DNA of 64,000 nt, from NCBI GenBank assembly GCA_039657365.1, contig CM077582.1, positions 47,751,818-47,815,817 on the forward strand, in the 5' to 3' direction. The translations under genes were made by a program, and so were the position numbers. The notes below the pieces were generated by a model that saw only the letters and a program-made list of their open reading frames with translations, had not been told where the DNA came from and ran no database searches. The stretch comes from Stephania yunnanensis. Lineage: Eukaryota; Streptophyta; Magnoliopsida; Ranunculales; Menispermaceae. Positions 46,881 to 59,559 of the stretch are shown here, piece by piece (the stretch's first letter is position 1; each line of letters starts with the position of its first letter).

Positions 46881-47784
46881 CATTATTCACACCGATAAAT
46901 GGAGTTCTAGTTTGCTCATTAGAATCTTTTCCATCATGAAAATAGGTTGAATTGAATTTAAAGGAAATATGTCTATTCTAATTAGGCATTGCACACAACA
47001 TGATAAAGATGATAAAGTGGTAGACTTAAAGCTTTTACTTTTGTATTCAAAGATCAAGCACCAGATTGGTTGTTTGATTTTCCTTAAGATTTGATGACCA
47101 TATGGGCACAAATGTTAAAAGCTTTCCTAGATCAATATATGCCTGCACGAGAGATTAGTACTTATAGAAGACAAACCACAGTCGCGAAAATGAAAGACGA
47201 TAAAAATTTTAATAAATTTTGGGATAGATTTCAAAGATTAATTTCATCTTGTTCGGAACATGGATAGACTCAAATAGCCTTATTAGAATACTTCTACGAA
47301 GGACTAAATCATCTTGAGCAAAGACTATTAGATATTTCATGTGGTGGATCATTATTCGATGTTACACTAACTCTAGTGAAAGAAGCTATTAACGAGATAG
47401 CTAAATAATCTAAACAATATGGTGAAAAGACCGATACACCAAGAAAGAAAGTTTATGAGGTTAATAATAAAACATGTAAGAAATTTGACAAAAACGTTGT
47501 AGAATTATCTTACATGGTTAAACTATTATTAAAAGATAGATCACATCAAGTTAAACCATGTAGGTTTTGTAATGAAGTTACATATCCTATAGATGTGTCC
47601 TACTTTACAAGAAGAAAACGATGAAGAAGTCAACATGGTTATAAACCAATATTCTGGTTTGCCTAGAAACCAATACATAACAACAATTATTACACTGAAA
47701 AATCAAATTCAAACCTTAGCTATGGTCCAAAAAATCAAATTTATACCACTTTTAGACTGGGAGCACCTACGCAACCTACAATAA
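46881..47784 (+). pseudogene. G5 gag
   Basis: The frame encodes KAFTFVFKDQAPDWLFDFP, then AFLDQYMPAREISTYR, NKFWDRFQRLISSC and LLEYFYEGL, all standard plant retrotransposon gag blocks (46980-47400). At least four stops and frameshifts interrupt it, one just before KAFTF near 47025. Around 47560 a CRFCNEVTYPIDVS remnant corresponds to the Cys motif before the proline-rich region. The region to 48300 is Gln/Asn-rich and degraded. Confidence 0.82.
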
Positions 47785-48439
47785 TGCAACAACCTCAAAA
47801 AATTATTCAACCTACGCAACCAAATCTAAAACAAATATTACATAATTTTATGACCCAAAGTTATCAAGTCTTTACGCAAATGTCTCAAAATCAAATTAAA
47901 ATTGATACATCTATCAACGGGCTGAAAATCAATTAAGTCAAATGACTCCACGAATTAACAAGCTAAAAAATCGAACTAGTGCAACTACTCAACCTACGAA
48001 CACTACTAATCAAGCACAAGTTAAAACTTTATTTTATGAAAATGAAAAAGAACCGAATACGCAAAAAAAGACACAAAAAAATGTAAAAAGAAAACTAAAG
48101 TACATAAGACAATAGAACAAGAAGAATAAAAGATGATGGCAAATGTCGCTCTCACTAGGGAATGGATGGTCAAGCAATTAAAAAATGCACTTTTTTTAGA
48201 AAGGCCATAATCATGGTATGTAGCCAAAGTAAGTAGAAGACTACAAAATTTAGTTTTAATTAACCAAGACAAAGTAAAAGTTAAAAGTTAAATGAAGATA
48301 TGCGTTATAATTCTATCCTTCCAAAATGATTAGCATGTGCTAGAGAAGAAGAACCTAAAGAAAACATATCTAAACCATTGAGGAAATTAGAAATTAGTTA
48401 AAATTTAGAATAAAAGATTTCACCTTTAGCAAGAATGCA
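47785..48439 (+). pseudogene. G5 gag-protease linker
   Basis: Gln/Thr/Asn-rich low-complexity frame fragments (QPTQPNLKQ-like), then a Lys-rich stretch with several stops. This matches the linker expected between gag and protease in plant gag-protease elements. No domain is recognisable. Confidence 0.55.
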
Positions 48440-49273
48440 TTAGAAATGTCCCAACCCATAACTGTTTGTCATACCAATCACGATAGGCAATTCTTCTATT
48501 GAATTTACTATGTATGATCTCGGGGCATCTATTAATGTTGTGTCACTTAAACTTTACGAATCATTGAAAACAGGATCGTTAACTGATAAGCCTATTAATC
48601 TCATTTTAGAAAACAACACCATTATTAAGCCGTATTAATTATTAGAAGACATCTTAGTACAAGTACAAGATTTAGTATTTCTAGCTGATTTTTATGTCAT
48701 TGAAGTGGGAGACTCTACATCACCCAATCCTTTTACCTATACTATTAGGTGGACCTTTTCTAAATATAGCTAGGACTAAGTAAGATATTTTGAAGGAACA
48801 ATGTATATAGAGTTTGAAGATAAGATTGTCAAATTCAAGATTAATAATGAACATAACTATGATACTTATGAAAAATATGATGAATTATTTGACAATGAAA
48901 TAGAAGATAATGACTTTTTAGACTTAAACTATTATGAGAATTTTAATGCTAGACTTTATGCAATTAATGCTGTAACAATGGAAATTGATAAAGGGACTAA
49001 AAAAAAATGTTGAAAACACTTCAAAAGAAAAGAAAGTTACTCAAGATTGGAGAGTTAAGCAACCAGAGAATTGAAGAATCATTAGCGAGAGGGAAGTTTC
49101 TAAGTCCAAGTTCAATCGAAAAAAAAAAGTCGCACTTGAACCCTATAAAGCTTAATGAACATGAAGGCATATACTTGCACATTAAAATCAAATGGACATG
49201 GTTCTACAGAGCTCAGTGTGATACAAACTCCAATGCAAATCTAATATCTATACATTTCTTTTTACACACCTAA
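48440..49273 (+). pseudogene. G5 aspartic protease region
   Basis: IPITIGNSSIEFTMYDLGAS is followed by INVVSLKLYESL. The catalytic triad is DLG, as is usual in this plant gag-protease type rather than DTG. The motif ILVQVQDLVFLADFYVIEV continues the fold. 48801-49013 is an Asp/Glu/Asn-rich tail, open for 70 codons. Stops separate the pieces. The normal role is processing of the polyprotein. Confidence 0.78.
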
Positions 49274-50490
49274 TTGGAGTTGAATTAACTTGCTTCAGAA
49301 TGATTCTCTTTACTAGATCGAACATCGATTCCACTAATAGGAGTGGTCACGAATGTGCCTGTTCAAGTGAAAAACAACACTGTATCCACAAACGTTTTGT
49401 TCATGCCATAATTTATCATTGAATATCCTCTTTTACTATTAGGATAACCTTTCTTAGCCATTACTCATGCTATTATGGATATTCTGAACGAAACGATTCT
49501 CTGACAATCAATGGTGAGGCACTCACTCTCTGGAATTGTACTAGAGTTGAAAACCCTAAATTTAAGTTTAGAGAACCAAACTAATTTTGGAAGGGTTAAG
49601 TCGAGCCAACAATGATAAATAAAAGCGCTATGTGGGAGGCACTTCATATTCTATGTTTATTTCATGTTTACTTAGTTTTATTTGGAATTTAGCATAGTTT
49701 AGTTTAGTATGCTTTTATTTCTTACTTTTTGACTCTTGTATTGGTAATATTCTCGAGATTTCAATCCCAAGGTGATTTCAATTGAGGGGGAGTGATCGAG
49801 TTGTTTTTTTATTTGTCCTTTATGTATGTCAAATTATTTACTTGCTTATATACTTATATATTTATCTATTTATTTAATTAATAAAAGTATTTATTTAGTT
49901 AAATGTCTCACTTAAACTTTCAAAGTTTTACTCAATTATACCATAATACAAGTGATTATGAATGATGAATAAGCTAATTACAAGATAAATTGAAAAATAG
50001 TAAAATAAGCCTTCCAAATCCTAATGATTCAGATTAATACTAGGAATCGATGACTATATCAATAGCATTACATGGAGTTTGGTGTTTCCCAGCGATTCCA
50101 CTTAAACAGGATTCACTGGCGAAATCAGTAGGCCCTAAGATTTTTTAGCAGCTTAATTATTTTCAATTAAGTACGTGATTCCTAATGATTCCATTTAAAA
50201 AATAATTACTGGGCATGATTTTTTATTTTTAAAACTAAGAACCTTAAATCGCCACACACTTTATACCTTTCACACTTGCAAACCATTGCATCCCTTTACT
50301 AAAATTCACGTTTCTTGCTTAAATTCAACCATTATAAGCTTAATCCTATAGTATTTAAGTGATTCCCACATCAACATAGTCTCGTTCAAACTAAAAATAT
50401 CTGTTTTTAATATGATTTGGAGGAAAAGGAAAAGATTGAGGATACACCCACCATTTCTTTTCATGCCCAGAACCTTATAAACGCCAAACC
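49274..50490 (+). other. G5 spacer with hairpin relic
   Basis: Mostly AT-rich. AGCGCTATGTGGGAGGCAC at 49624-49642 is a diverged copy of the motif also found in G3 and G4. A purine tract, ATTGAGGGGGAGTGAT, at 49780 resembles a polypurine tract but has no LTR beside it. No ORF assigned. Confidence 0.55.
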
Positions 50491-51784
50491 ATTATTAGGG
50501 TGGAGAGCGAAACTAGTAAAAATAAAAAGATTATACTAGATAGCGGTTTCAACACCAAAAATGAAGTTAAGTATGACCGTAGAATCTTAAACAAAATTAA
50601 GGAAAGGAACTGGGAATTATTTACTAGGGATTACTATGCCGATAATGATGCAAGATACTTAGTTGAAATGGGATGTGCCATGCTAATTAGAGAATTCTAC
50701 GCTAACAGACATGGAGATGAGAAAAAAATAGTAGCAATAGTCCGAGGAAGATAAGTAGACTACTCGCCTGAGAGAATAAATCAATATTATGGTTTACCGA
50801 AAATGCATTTGAGGCAAAATAATGAATACCTTAAACCTGAATGCAAGTATGGACACAAATTCCCCTACGAGACCATTAGAAATTGTTTACAAGCTATTCC
50901 AAGGGATGGTTTCCATTTTGATTCAGACTTGTGCCAAAACACAGACAAGCCAAAAGTTCTAGGAAAACAACCAAAGCCTGAAGCTTTTTTTGTCGCAAGC
51001 CTATAGCCTAGTTTACAACATTACAATATAGTGAACTATAGGGCGGCCTATTATATCATGTAGTAGAATGGATTGGGTACATTAACATTGAACGAATAAT
51101 TTATGAATCGATTAGGAATGCCATAACCACAAAAAAACACGAAGGACTCATTTTCCCTTGATGATTACTGAATTTTGCAAACAAAATCGAGCCCCGATAA
51201 GAGGAGTCAAATTTGATGTATTTCCATACAAGACCGTAAATGACGACTTCATTGAGAAAACTATGAAGGTCACAGGATATGTTGACTCAGAAGACGAACA
51301 AAAGAGAAATGACACGTAAAAGAGAGAGATCAGAGAGAGAAGAAGGGCATGGGCGGACAACCAAATGAACTTCGAAGAAACTCAACCTGCTAAATATCTT
51401 GAGTGGATGAATCAGACCATAGAGTCACCTACAAATGACTTTACGGGCATAGATTCGGAGGACATAAAAATGGCCATGATATAGAAAATCTTGCATAATT
51501 AGATGAGAGCTCCGAGACATCAAGAGTTCATGTTCCAGAACCAATGTGATATTTGCTCAAAACATCTATGGATTAGAACGATGCTAGATAAGAATGACTC
51601 AATGAGGGGGAGCCAACATTTGCATTCCACACTCTAGTTGAGGATACCTAACCAGGGAGCCCTTACTGAAGGTTTCCTGATAAAAATAGTAGACTACACC
51701 CTATATGATCCTAAGGCGAGCTACCAGTTCCAACGGCCTAATCATAGGGATGATGGTAATTATGTGACTTCAAGACGACGGTTC
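50491..51784 (+). pseudogene. G5 extra ORF, putative plant transposon protein domain
   Basis: 50500-50754 encodes NKIKERNWELFTRDYYADND and LIREFYANRHGDEKK. After one stop at 50752-50754 it goes on with SPERINQYYGLPK and GFHFD. Later fragments read to about 51780 with many stops (RRAWADNQMNFEETQPAKYL, HQEFMFQNQCD). The RNW...REFYAN...SPE.IN..YGLP pattern is that of a domain found in plant retrotransposon-derived ORFs and annotated as putative plant transposon protein (recalled). Its biochemical function is unknown. Confidence 0.72.
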
Positions 51785-53370
51785 TAAGATTTTTCTTCTT
51801 CTCTGTGTAATTTTTTCATGAGTGCTATTCTTGAGAGTTCTATATTCGTAGTACTTTGATTGATGTGGTATATGTTCACACCTTAATACATTTGCTTTGG
51901 TATAATTTTACGATCTGATATAATGAAATGGTTTTATATGTTTTATTTATGCAATTATTCTTTGATATATTTAATTTTTTTTACTTACTTACTCAATTCA
52001 TTCTTTTATTATGATAGTTAATTATTTTACTTATTTGGTTATGTTTCTCGTGTAGTTTTATTTTATTTTTTTGAAAAATCGGACTTAATTTTTAGACCTT
52101 AAGGATAAGGTTTGGAATGAGTTTGGGGGTATTAGGTAAAGTGAAGTCTGAAGATGTGAATTATAGAAGAAATGAGAGGTAGAATCTAGTAGAAAGTTGT
52201 GAATTTTTCAAATTTTCCACAATACAAGTAGTATTTTCCCCATTTCATTTCATTTTATTTAGTTAGGATTATAATTTGAATTTGTACAGAAATGGAAGTA
52301 ATATATTATTATTACCAATGAAAATAGAAATTTTATGATGGAAAGGAATTGTTATAACTTATTTGACCAGCTAAATTGTGCATGCACTAAAGGAGTTTAG
52401 AGGGGATTGATTACTTTGCGTTAGACAGTATAATGGGTAGAAGATCGAAACAATAGTGCAAGATTAACAAGAAAAATTTTTAAGATTCTTATTATACAAA
52501 GATTATATATCAATTATATATATATTGAAAAGGTCTTATACCACAATTGAGGAAAAAATAAGAAATAGCTAATAAATTCTACTTCGTTGGAAAGAGTATT
52601 TCCTTGACTATAGTGAAAGTGAAAAAATCTAACAAGAGTTTTTATAGAAAAAATAGAGAACCCCACAGATTCCAAAAGAAATGGGGCAAAGAATCTAATG
52701 GTGAGAGAAATGAGAGAAAAATACCTATAAAAAGAATGACAGATTTCAAAGGAAATAAAGTAGGAAACCGTGAGAATATAATATAAAGAATAAAATGAAT
52801 TTATATAATTGAAGAAAAAGAAAGAGATTTAAGAATATGGAAGGAAGTTAAAGAAAACTCTTCAAATAAAAGATTTGGCTCGAGTGCTTATAGCTAAGTT
52901 AAGTGAAGTGTATCTTTTCTTCCAACAAACTAATATGAAATGATGATTATTTGTGAATAAAAGTTCCTATCAACTTCGATTGTGGTGAGATTTTAAATAT
53001 TGTTTGAAAAATGAGTTTAGTGATTTTTGTATCATGAAATTTTATATTAGTTATCGTAAGCTTGATGCTTATCATTGGAGATTGAGAAAACCTATGTGCT
53101 GCCTTGAACTTGGTGATTGGTTTAACTTTGAATTCTATGGTGTGTTGCACAATTTGGAGGTTGAAATGTCAAACGAATGGGTTGTTCTTTAGTTATTTCT
53201 ATTCTATCAAGATTCATATTTTTCTAAAGATAATATATTTTTTTAATTTTAAGATCATTTTGTTTAAGAATTATAGTATATAATTGTGAAATCAGAATGA
53301 GTGAAGATAAGAGAATATGATTGAAAGTATTCCTTTACTCAGGATGCCAAAGTTTGAGTATGGGGATATT
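51785..53370 (+). other. G5 3' region with blocks shared with G3
   Basis: Holds GAGTTTGGGGGTATTAGGT (52119), a 60-codon ORF at 52604-52786 with NKSF, HRF and KE blocks like G3 30402-30662, CTCGAGTGCTTATAG (52880), and the polypurine tract ATGGGGATATT at about 53360-53370. Otherwise AT-rich. Confidence 0.62.
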
Positions 53371-54125
53371 TAACAAGTCAATAATTAGACATGTTTTATA
53401 ATTCATTTTAGGATGATTTTATGTGTAAAAGACTATTAAACGAGGTTTTCTCTCATGTTTTATATTTCAGGTAATTAATAGAGAATATGAAGAAATGAAG
53501 GAAAAAAGAAATATTATGAAAGAATTAATCAAGTGGAAGTACACAAAGAATTATGACAAAGGAAACAAAGAAGAATTGGATTTTAGCAATTCTTAGTAGT
53601 TCCGGGATGCACAAAGTCATTGGCCAATTCGATGGACAGAAGAAAGGACTTGTGAGGCTAGAAATTAGGATTTTCCTAGCAATTTCTATTACAACTAAAT
53701 TGTTGTGAATCATTAGGTAAGATTGCGGGAGTTTTAGACAACTACGAGTTAATTGAGTTGTTTTTGGATGTTTACTACTTAGAATACTATAAAAACTAGC
53801 GTAGGGTTATGAAATTAGATGTCCTTGAGTACGTAGATCAAAATTCTATTGCTCTAGGAGCCATTGTCTATTATTTTTATATTTTATTACTTTTGAAGAA
53901 GATTTGAAGATTCAAATATTTTAATTAAGAGGTATTTTCAATTACGTCTTTTATTTACATTACCGCAATATTATTTATGATTATGACCGAGTAGTTTGTC
54001 TGATCTAAATAAAATCCAAATGTGAACTAGATTCGTTTTGCAACGTAGTTACAATGAGACGAATATGTGCTTAATGCTATAAACCGATTGTATTCTTTGA
54101 TTCACAGGTTTAATAGGTTAATTGT
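53371..54125 (+). repeat. G5 3' LTR (right end approximate)
   Basis: Starts TAACAAGTCAATAATTAG after the polypurine tract, so the usual TG has become TA. A TATA box, TATAAAAA, is at 53788-53795. The end is not defined. Confidence 0.5.
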
Positions 54126-54651
54126 GACGGCCTTTCCATAATCTAGAGCACCGCCTGGCCTAATCCTGTAATTAACCCCTTATCTCAGCCATGTAGGATT
54201 TAACTATATATTAGTCAGCCTTTTGTCTTATTCTCCTCGTTAAACGTGTTCAGAATAAATAATACATATGTCACATTATAATTGAGTTTCAGAGTTAATA
54301 AAAAATTTTCAAATTAAAAAGTTATAGTGGAAATCTTAATTGTAATCCGAAAGCAATTATTATAAATCGTAAGTGTGGAAAACCATGAAACAACGATCAC
54401 ATGCATATATATAATAGAGTAGTGAACATAAATAGGTGAATATAAACAATATTATGTCATCATAAGTCAAGAAACTAAACATTTAACCTAATATACAACC
54501 TTAAAATGTATCAAAAAGCATCACTTTATAATACACCAAATATCAAAAACCTAAAAAATGTTGATGCAGAAATATGCCGCTGGCTCAAAGGTCGTTGTCG
54601 ATCTTCTCCTTGCAAAGCATGCTCGTCAACGGCTCTGCACCCACCGTCATA
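54126..54651. other. unassigned DNA left of T2
   Basis: Begins TGTGACGGCC, which could be an LTR start, but no partner was found. No credible ORF. Its last three bases (ATA) are the T2 target copy. Confidence 0.45.
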
Positions 54652-56493
54652 CACTCCAAAAAATGGTAGACAATAGTGACGGGGAATAGCGATAGGGACC
54701 ATCGTTGACCCGTTGACACAAATAGAGACGAGGGTAGCGACGACCACCGTCGTTATTCCTTGGGTGGAAAAACTCTCACTCAAGTCCAATTATTCTCGGC
54801 CACGTGGCGAGAAAATACACCACTTGGTCGTGGAGTAGAGAACCATGAGTCATTAATTTAGTATGTAAATCCCAAAAGCGCTCTCTCTCCCTCTCCCTCT
54901 CTGTTGGTTTTCCTTCCCACCCTCACTCGATCTCCCGTCCCCCTCCCTATTTTTCCTCGTCCTCTCTGGTTCGGCCCCCTCCGCCTTGGCCTCCTTGCCT
55001 CATGCTCCTTCTTGGCTTACCCCCTCCGCTTCAGCCGACCACTTCACCTCTTGCTCCGGCTCATCACAGCTGCTTTGTCTCGTGTTAAGTATATTTTTTA
55101 TTATCCATATTATGTTTTCTGTTTTTAGTTGATTTATGTATATTTTTCGTTATTTAAATTGATTTATCATCTTTTTTGTGAAAATTTATATTTTATGTGA
55201 AAATTTGTATTTTCTATGAAAAACTTAGATTTTTGTATTTTATGTTAGAATGAAAATTTGAAATAAATTTTGTATATATATGCATGTTAAATTAAAAATG
55301 TAATGGTTTGATTAAAAACTTGTATTTTTGTATTTTATGTTGGAATAAAAATTTTGGAATTAAAATTCGTATTTCATGTATTTTTAGGTGAATAAAATTT
55401 GTTAAATTGATTAAAATGTTGGAATAAATTTTTGTGTTGATATTTATTATTTCTTTATTTTGTTGCAAATAAAATGCATGTTTGTGATTTGATATTTATT
55501 ATTTTTTTGTGATTATTTGTGATGTTTGTTGCATATTTTTTGTATTAATATATGTACTTTTTGTCATGTGTTATAATTAAATTAATTGAATCTCAAATAT
55601 TTCCATTAAACTATTATTTATTTGTTTTTACACTAATTAAAAAAATCAAATTAAAATCTATTTAACTATAATAAGGAAATTATGTTAATTTGAATTAAAT
55701 TTGTTTTTAAAGTTAATGAAATGATACAAATCGATTGGACAAATTAAATTTATATTAGGGCCAAAAATAAGGTAGTCTAATATATTATATTATATATGCA
55801 TATAGAGTACTTAAAAGCAATTTAACTATAATAAATAAATTTTTAATTGGTTGAACAAAATAAAATTTATATAACAACTCTTATATATATATATATATAG
55901 CATAGCTAGGGATGATTGGTATTCATATATATAACTATATATATATAAATTATATTAAGTTGAAATAAAAATAAGTATGAAGTTTACAAGTAAACGAAAT
56001 ATTAATACGATACATTGTACTGATAAAAATTTAATAAAATGATACAAATTTATTGGACAAATTAAATTTCAATTAAGACAAAAATAGAAGAGTATAATAT
56101 ATTATACTATAAATAAATATAGAGTAGTTAAAAGTAATTTAACTTTAATAAGGAAATTTTAATTGGTTGAACCAAATAATATTTATATAACAATGCTTAT
56201 ATATGAGATATAGATAAAAATTAGACAAAATAAAATTATAAACTGCAAATATTAAAGTAAAATTTAAAATTATGAAGGAAAAATTAAAAATGAGGCAAAA
56301 TTAAATTATTATAATTTATAATAACATCTGTACAATAGTATATTACGCAAAGTATGTGCATATATTGCAACCAATTCGACTAATTACGGTTAACAATCGA
56401 CTGAAATGTATAAAATATATTACGCAAAGTATGTGCGAATGTAACCAATTCAACTAATTATGATTCATTCGATTAAGATTTATATAGTGGTTT
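54652..56493 (+). other. T2 5' region: subterminal repeats, C-rich leader exon, AT-rich intron
   Basis: Subterminal repeats occupy about 54670-54760, a C/T-rich leader 54880-55085 with a possible donor GTTAAGTATA at 55083, then about 1.4 kb of AT-rich DNA before the TNPD coding start. ORFs in the C-rich part are not conserved. Confidence 0.62.
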
Positions 56494-58860
56494 ATGTGTA
56501 CGTGTATTCAATTAGGGTTATTTAGGTCTTTCGAGATATCTGTGTCTCGAGATTGGATGTACAACCATATTGAAAGCGGTTACACTAGATTAGAGTTTGT
56601 GGCTGACATGAAGGAGTTTATAAAATTTGTCACGCAACACTACACCACTTACTTGAACGAAATGAAAATTCGATGTCCTTATCAAAAATGGCACAATGAG
56701 AAATACTACAATGTAGACGCAGTAGAGGTTCATTTAGTGAGGGGTGGATTCGTTATCGATTACTATTGTTGGACCGCGCATGTAAAGAAAGAAATAGTAA
56801 GCGATGAAGACGATGGAGGTGATGATCTAATGGATGAATATCCAACATCATTTCTTCAAATGATACACGACATTACAGACCCTAGTTTCAACTGGAACCG
56901 AGAAGAGGAGTCGAACCCTGAAGCGATGCATTTATTCAAAATGATTGACGTGGTGAATCAACCGCTATGGCTGGGTTACGATAAGATGACTAAACTTTCA
57001 GCAATGCTACGTTTATTGACGATAAAGTCGAATCATCATATTTCGGAGCAAGGATTCGACAAAATTTTGCAAGTATGTAAAGACATGTTGCCTAAAGACA
57101 ACTATTTGATAGATAGCTTTTGCAAATGTAAGGGCTTGATGCACTAGTTGGGACTCCCATATGAGCGAATTGACTCTTGTCCCAACTTATGCATGCTTTA
57201 TTGAGGGCTCGACTTTGAGCTTACATCTTGCAAGTTTTGCAGAGAATTTTGGTTTAACTTTAACAAACGCCCGCATAAGACAATGTTTTACTTCCCTTTG
57301 GCGCCTCATCTCCAACGTTTGTACGCGTCAAAAGCTACTGCGAAACACTTGCGGTGGCACACATAACAACAGAGAGATAAGGGCAATATGTAGCATTGCT
57401 CCAATTCCATGGCATGGAACCACTTCAATGAAGTGAACCCTACGTACGTTCAACTCCAAGGTTCGTAATGTTAGACTTAGCTTATGCACTTATGGGTTTC
57501 AACCTTTCAAAATGACCGGCAAACCGTACCCCTCGTGACCGGTGATTCTAACAATGTACAATTAACGAGTTAAGCATTTTCGTTATAGATTTATCTGCTA
57601 GAAATTTGAATGTTGACAATCTTCAGCTTCTGCATGAAAATATTTCTAAGATATTGTGTAAATTAGAAAAGATCTTTCCCCTACGTTTTTTGACTCATTT
57701 GAACATCTCCCAATCCATTTGGCGTACGAGGCTATCCTTGTTGGCCCAGTACAATTTCGGTGGATGTACCTTTTTATTGATAATCAATTATACTCGTACA
57801 TAATTAAGTTGATTAATTAACACTTACTTTTTAACTAACTTACTTCTACAAATGTAGGTACTTGAAACATTTAAAAAATAATGTTAGAAATAAGGCAAGG
57901 GTTGAGGGCTCAATATGCAATCCTTACTTAGAGGAAGAAGCAGCCGCATTTTGTTCCTATTATTTTGATAAACACGTCTCTACCTTGCATAATCGTGTGC
58001 TCTGCAATTGTAATGGTAGAATCGGACAAACTTAAAATTTTAAGGGCAACTTCTTAATATTAACCCACCCAGGTCGGGCCTACTGGAGATGAAAGAAGCG
58101 TTATCTCATGGATAACGAGTGTAACGCCGCACACTCATATGTTTTGTTAAATTGTCCCGAGGTCGCTTCATTCATTAGGTATGGTTTAATGTTAATTATT
58201 TAGTATCTATAATCTATTCAGTCGCAATGCTTACTTTCTTTCATTCTCATGTTAAGATGTACATATCGGAGTTGCGTTCCAAGCACGTGAATATTACACA
58301 AAGTGCAATCGATGAACATCTTGAGAAACATTTCTCAAGTTGGTTTCAACAATTCCTAAGTTATTCCTACATGCATATTACAATAATTCTTTATTTTTGT
58401 TGTTTATTTGAAATTGAAGTTTATCAATGAAATATATTTTCGGCGGTAGGCTCCATCGTGTATTCAAGATATAACACTTCAAATATTTTCATATGACCTT
58501 ATTTGACTTTGCACCGTATATTACGTATATCTTGTTTATGGGTACAAATTTCAGACCGTGTCACATTGCTCAAACAAAGATATGCGTAGTAGCAGGGTGT
58601 ACGTTATGGGCACAAATTATGCATAATATAACAATAACTTTTATGGACAATTAGAAAAAGTGATACAAATCGAATATGGTAGATTCTTATGTACTGTGTT
58701 GTTCAAGTGTCAATGGTTTGATCCCGCGGTCAATGTCAGGACAAAAATTCACCGATCTTTAAAAATCGTCGATGTACATCAAAATTTGCGATTAACAAGT
58801 ATGAGCCTTTCATACTAACCATGCAAGCTAATCAGGTGTACTTTCTTTCATACCTAAGTG
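56494..58860 (+). pseudogene. T2 TNPD (TNP2) transposase, core deleted
   Basis: 56494-57147 is open for 217 codons: a transposase-associated domain (WMYNHIESGYTRLEFVADMK, KIRCPYQKWHN, VEVHL), an acidic linker and the TNP2 start (LPKDNYLIDSFCKCKGL). After a TAG at 57145, LGLPYERIDSCPN and RNVRLSLCTYGFQPF continue to about 57560. The frame then jumps to mid-DUF4218 (ISKILCKLEKIFP, from 57606), so most of the core is missing. Probable exons follow at 57856-58040 (YLKHLKNNVRNKARVEGSI) and 58227-58400, then DUF4216 at about 58540-58860. T1 retains the block lost here. Confidence 0.86.
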
Positions 58861-59559
58861 TAAGAAATGCGTAGAACAATTGGTAAGCTATGTGCAGACT
58901 TTAATTGAAATTCATTGATGAATAAAACTTAGTCGAAAAGGTTGATAGTACGCCTATAGAACTAGAAGCTTTTCAGGAGTAGCTACTTGAGCGATACCGA
59001 GGTCGATATTGCCAATAATGTTCAACTTCGCTAATTGATCCTAGTGGCACACACATGTCAGACGTCGACAAAATAACGATGAAAGCAAAACACTGAGTTT
59101 TCATCGAATGATGAGGACGGTGATAACGAACCATGACATTTCCTTATTTAGTTAGTAAATGATGCAATTATTATTTTTACTTGTTACATAATATTTCAAA
59201 TGTTGGAGGTTCACGCTTATCTTGTTTCTAACTTAGACTTGATTTTTTTATAAAGTTATGTCGTTAGGTGAATGATCTAGTGGTCGATCCAGTGGATGAT
59301 CCAACGCTACCAGAGATCGGCGATCGGGTCATTCACACCGATGCTCTCATGATGATGCTACTCCATCACATCCATCTACATCTTTCATGTTTTTGCCATC
59401 TGTTTTTGGTGATGATCCAATCTTTATGCAGATGTACTCTATTTTACTTTCCTCGCTACTCACTCCACCTGTTGATGGTCGCGGTACGTTTAGGCAAGGT
59501 TTGGAGCTTACTTTTTCACTAGGGGATCAACATCTCCCTCACATCTTCAACACAACATT
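58861..59559 (+). other. T2 spacer between TNPD and TNPA
   Basis: Includes a degenerate TNPD acidic tail near 59050-59140 and an 84-codon ORF at 59268-59522 with no recognised domain. It begins with Asp/Val/Pro-rich residues and may contain an early TNPA exon. Confidence 0.5.

Larger units (their letters stand above)
45818..54125 (+). mobile_element. G5: decayed gag-protease Ty3-type element with an extra ORF
   Basis: Plus orientation: LTR starting TGACAAGTGATTATTTAGAC, gag, aspartic protease, an extra ORF of the putative plant transposon type, a conserved 3' region shared with G3, polypurine tract, and an LTR starting TAACAAGTCAATAATTAGAC at 53371. Everything is full of stops. No RT or integrase. 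The LTRs are alike at their start but hard to align further, and no target duplication was found, so the right end is approximate. Confidence 0.6.

Noticed and set aside
49780..49796. Polypurine tract ATTGAGGGGGAGTGAT marking an element end in G5
   Set aside because: No LTR-like sequence begins after it and G5 coding resumes at 50491, so it is at most an internal tract.
54526..55128. ORFs rich in Leu, Pro, Ser and Arg near the T2 left end
   Set aside because: They fall in subterminal repeats and the C-rich leader and cross the T2 terminus.
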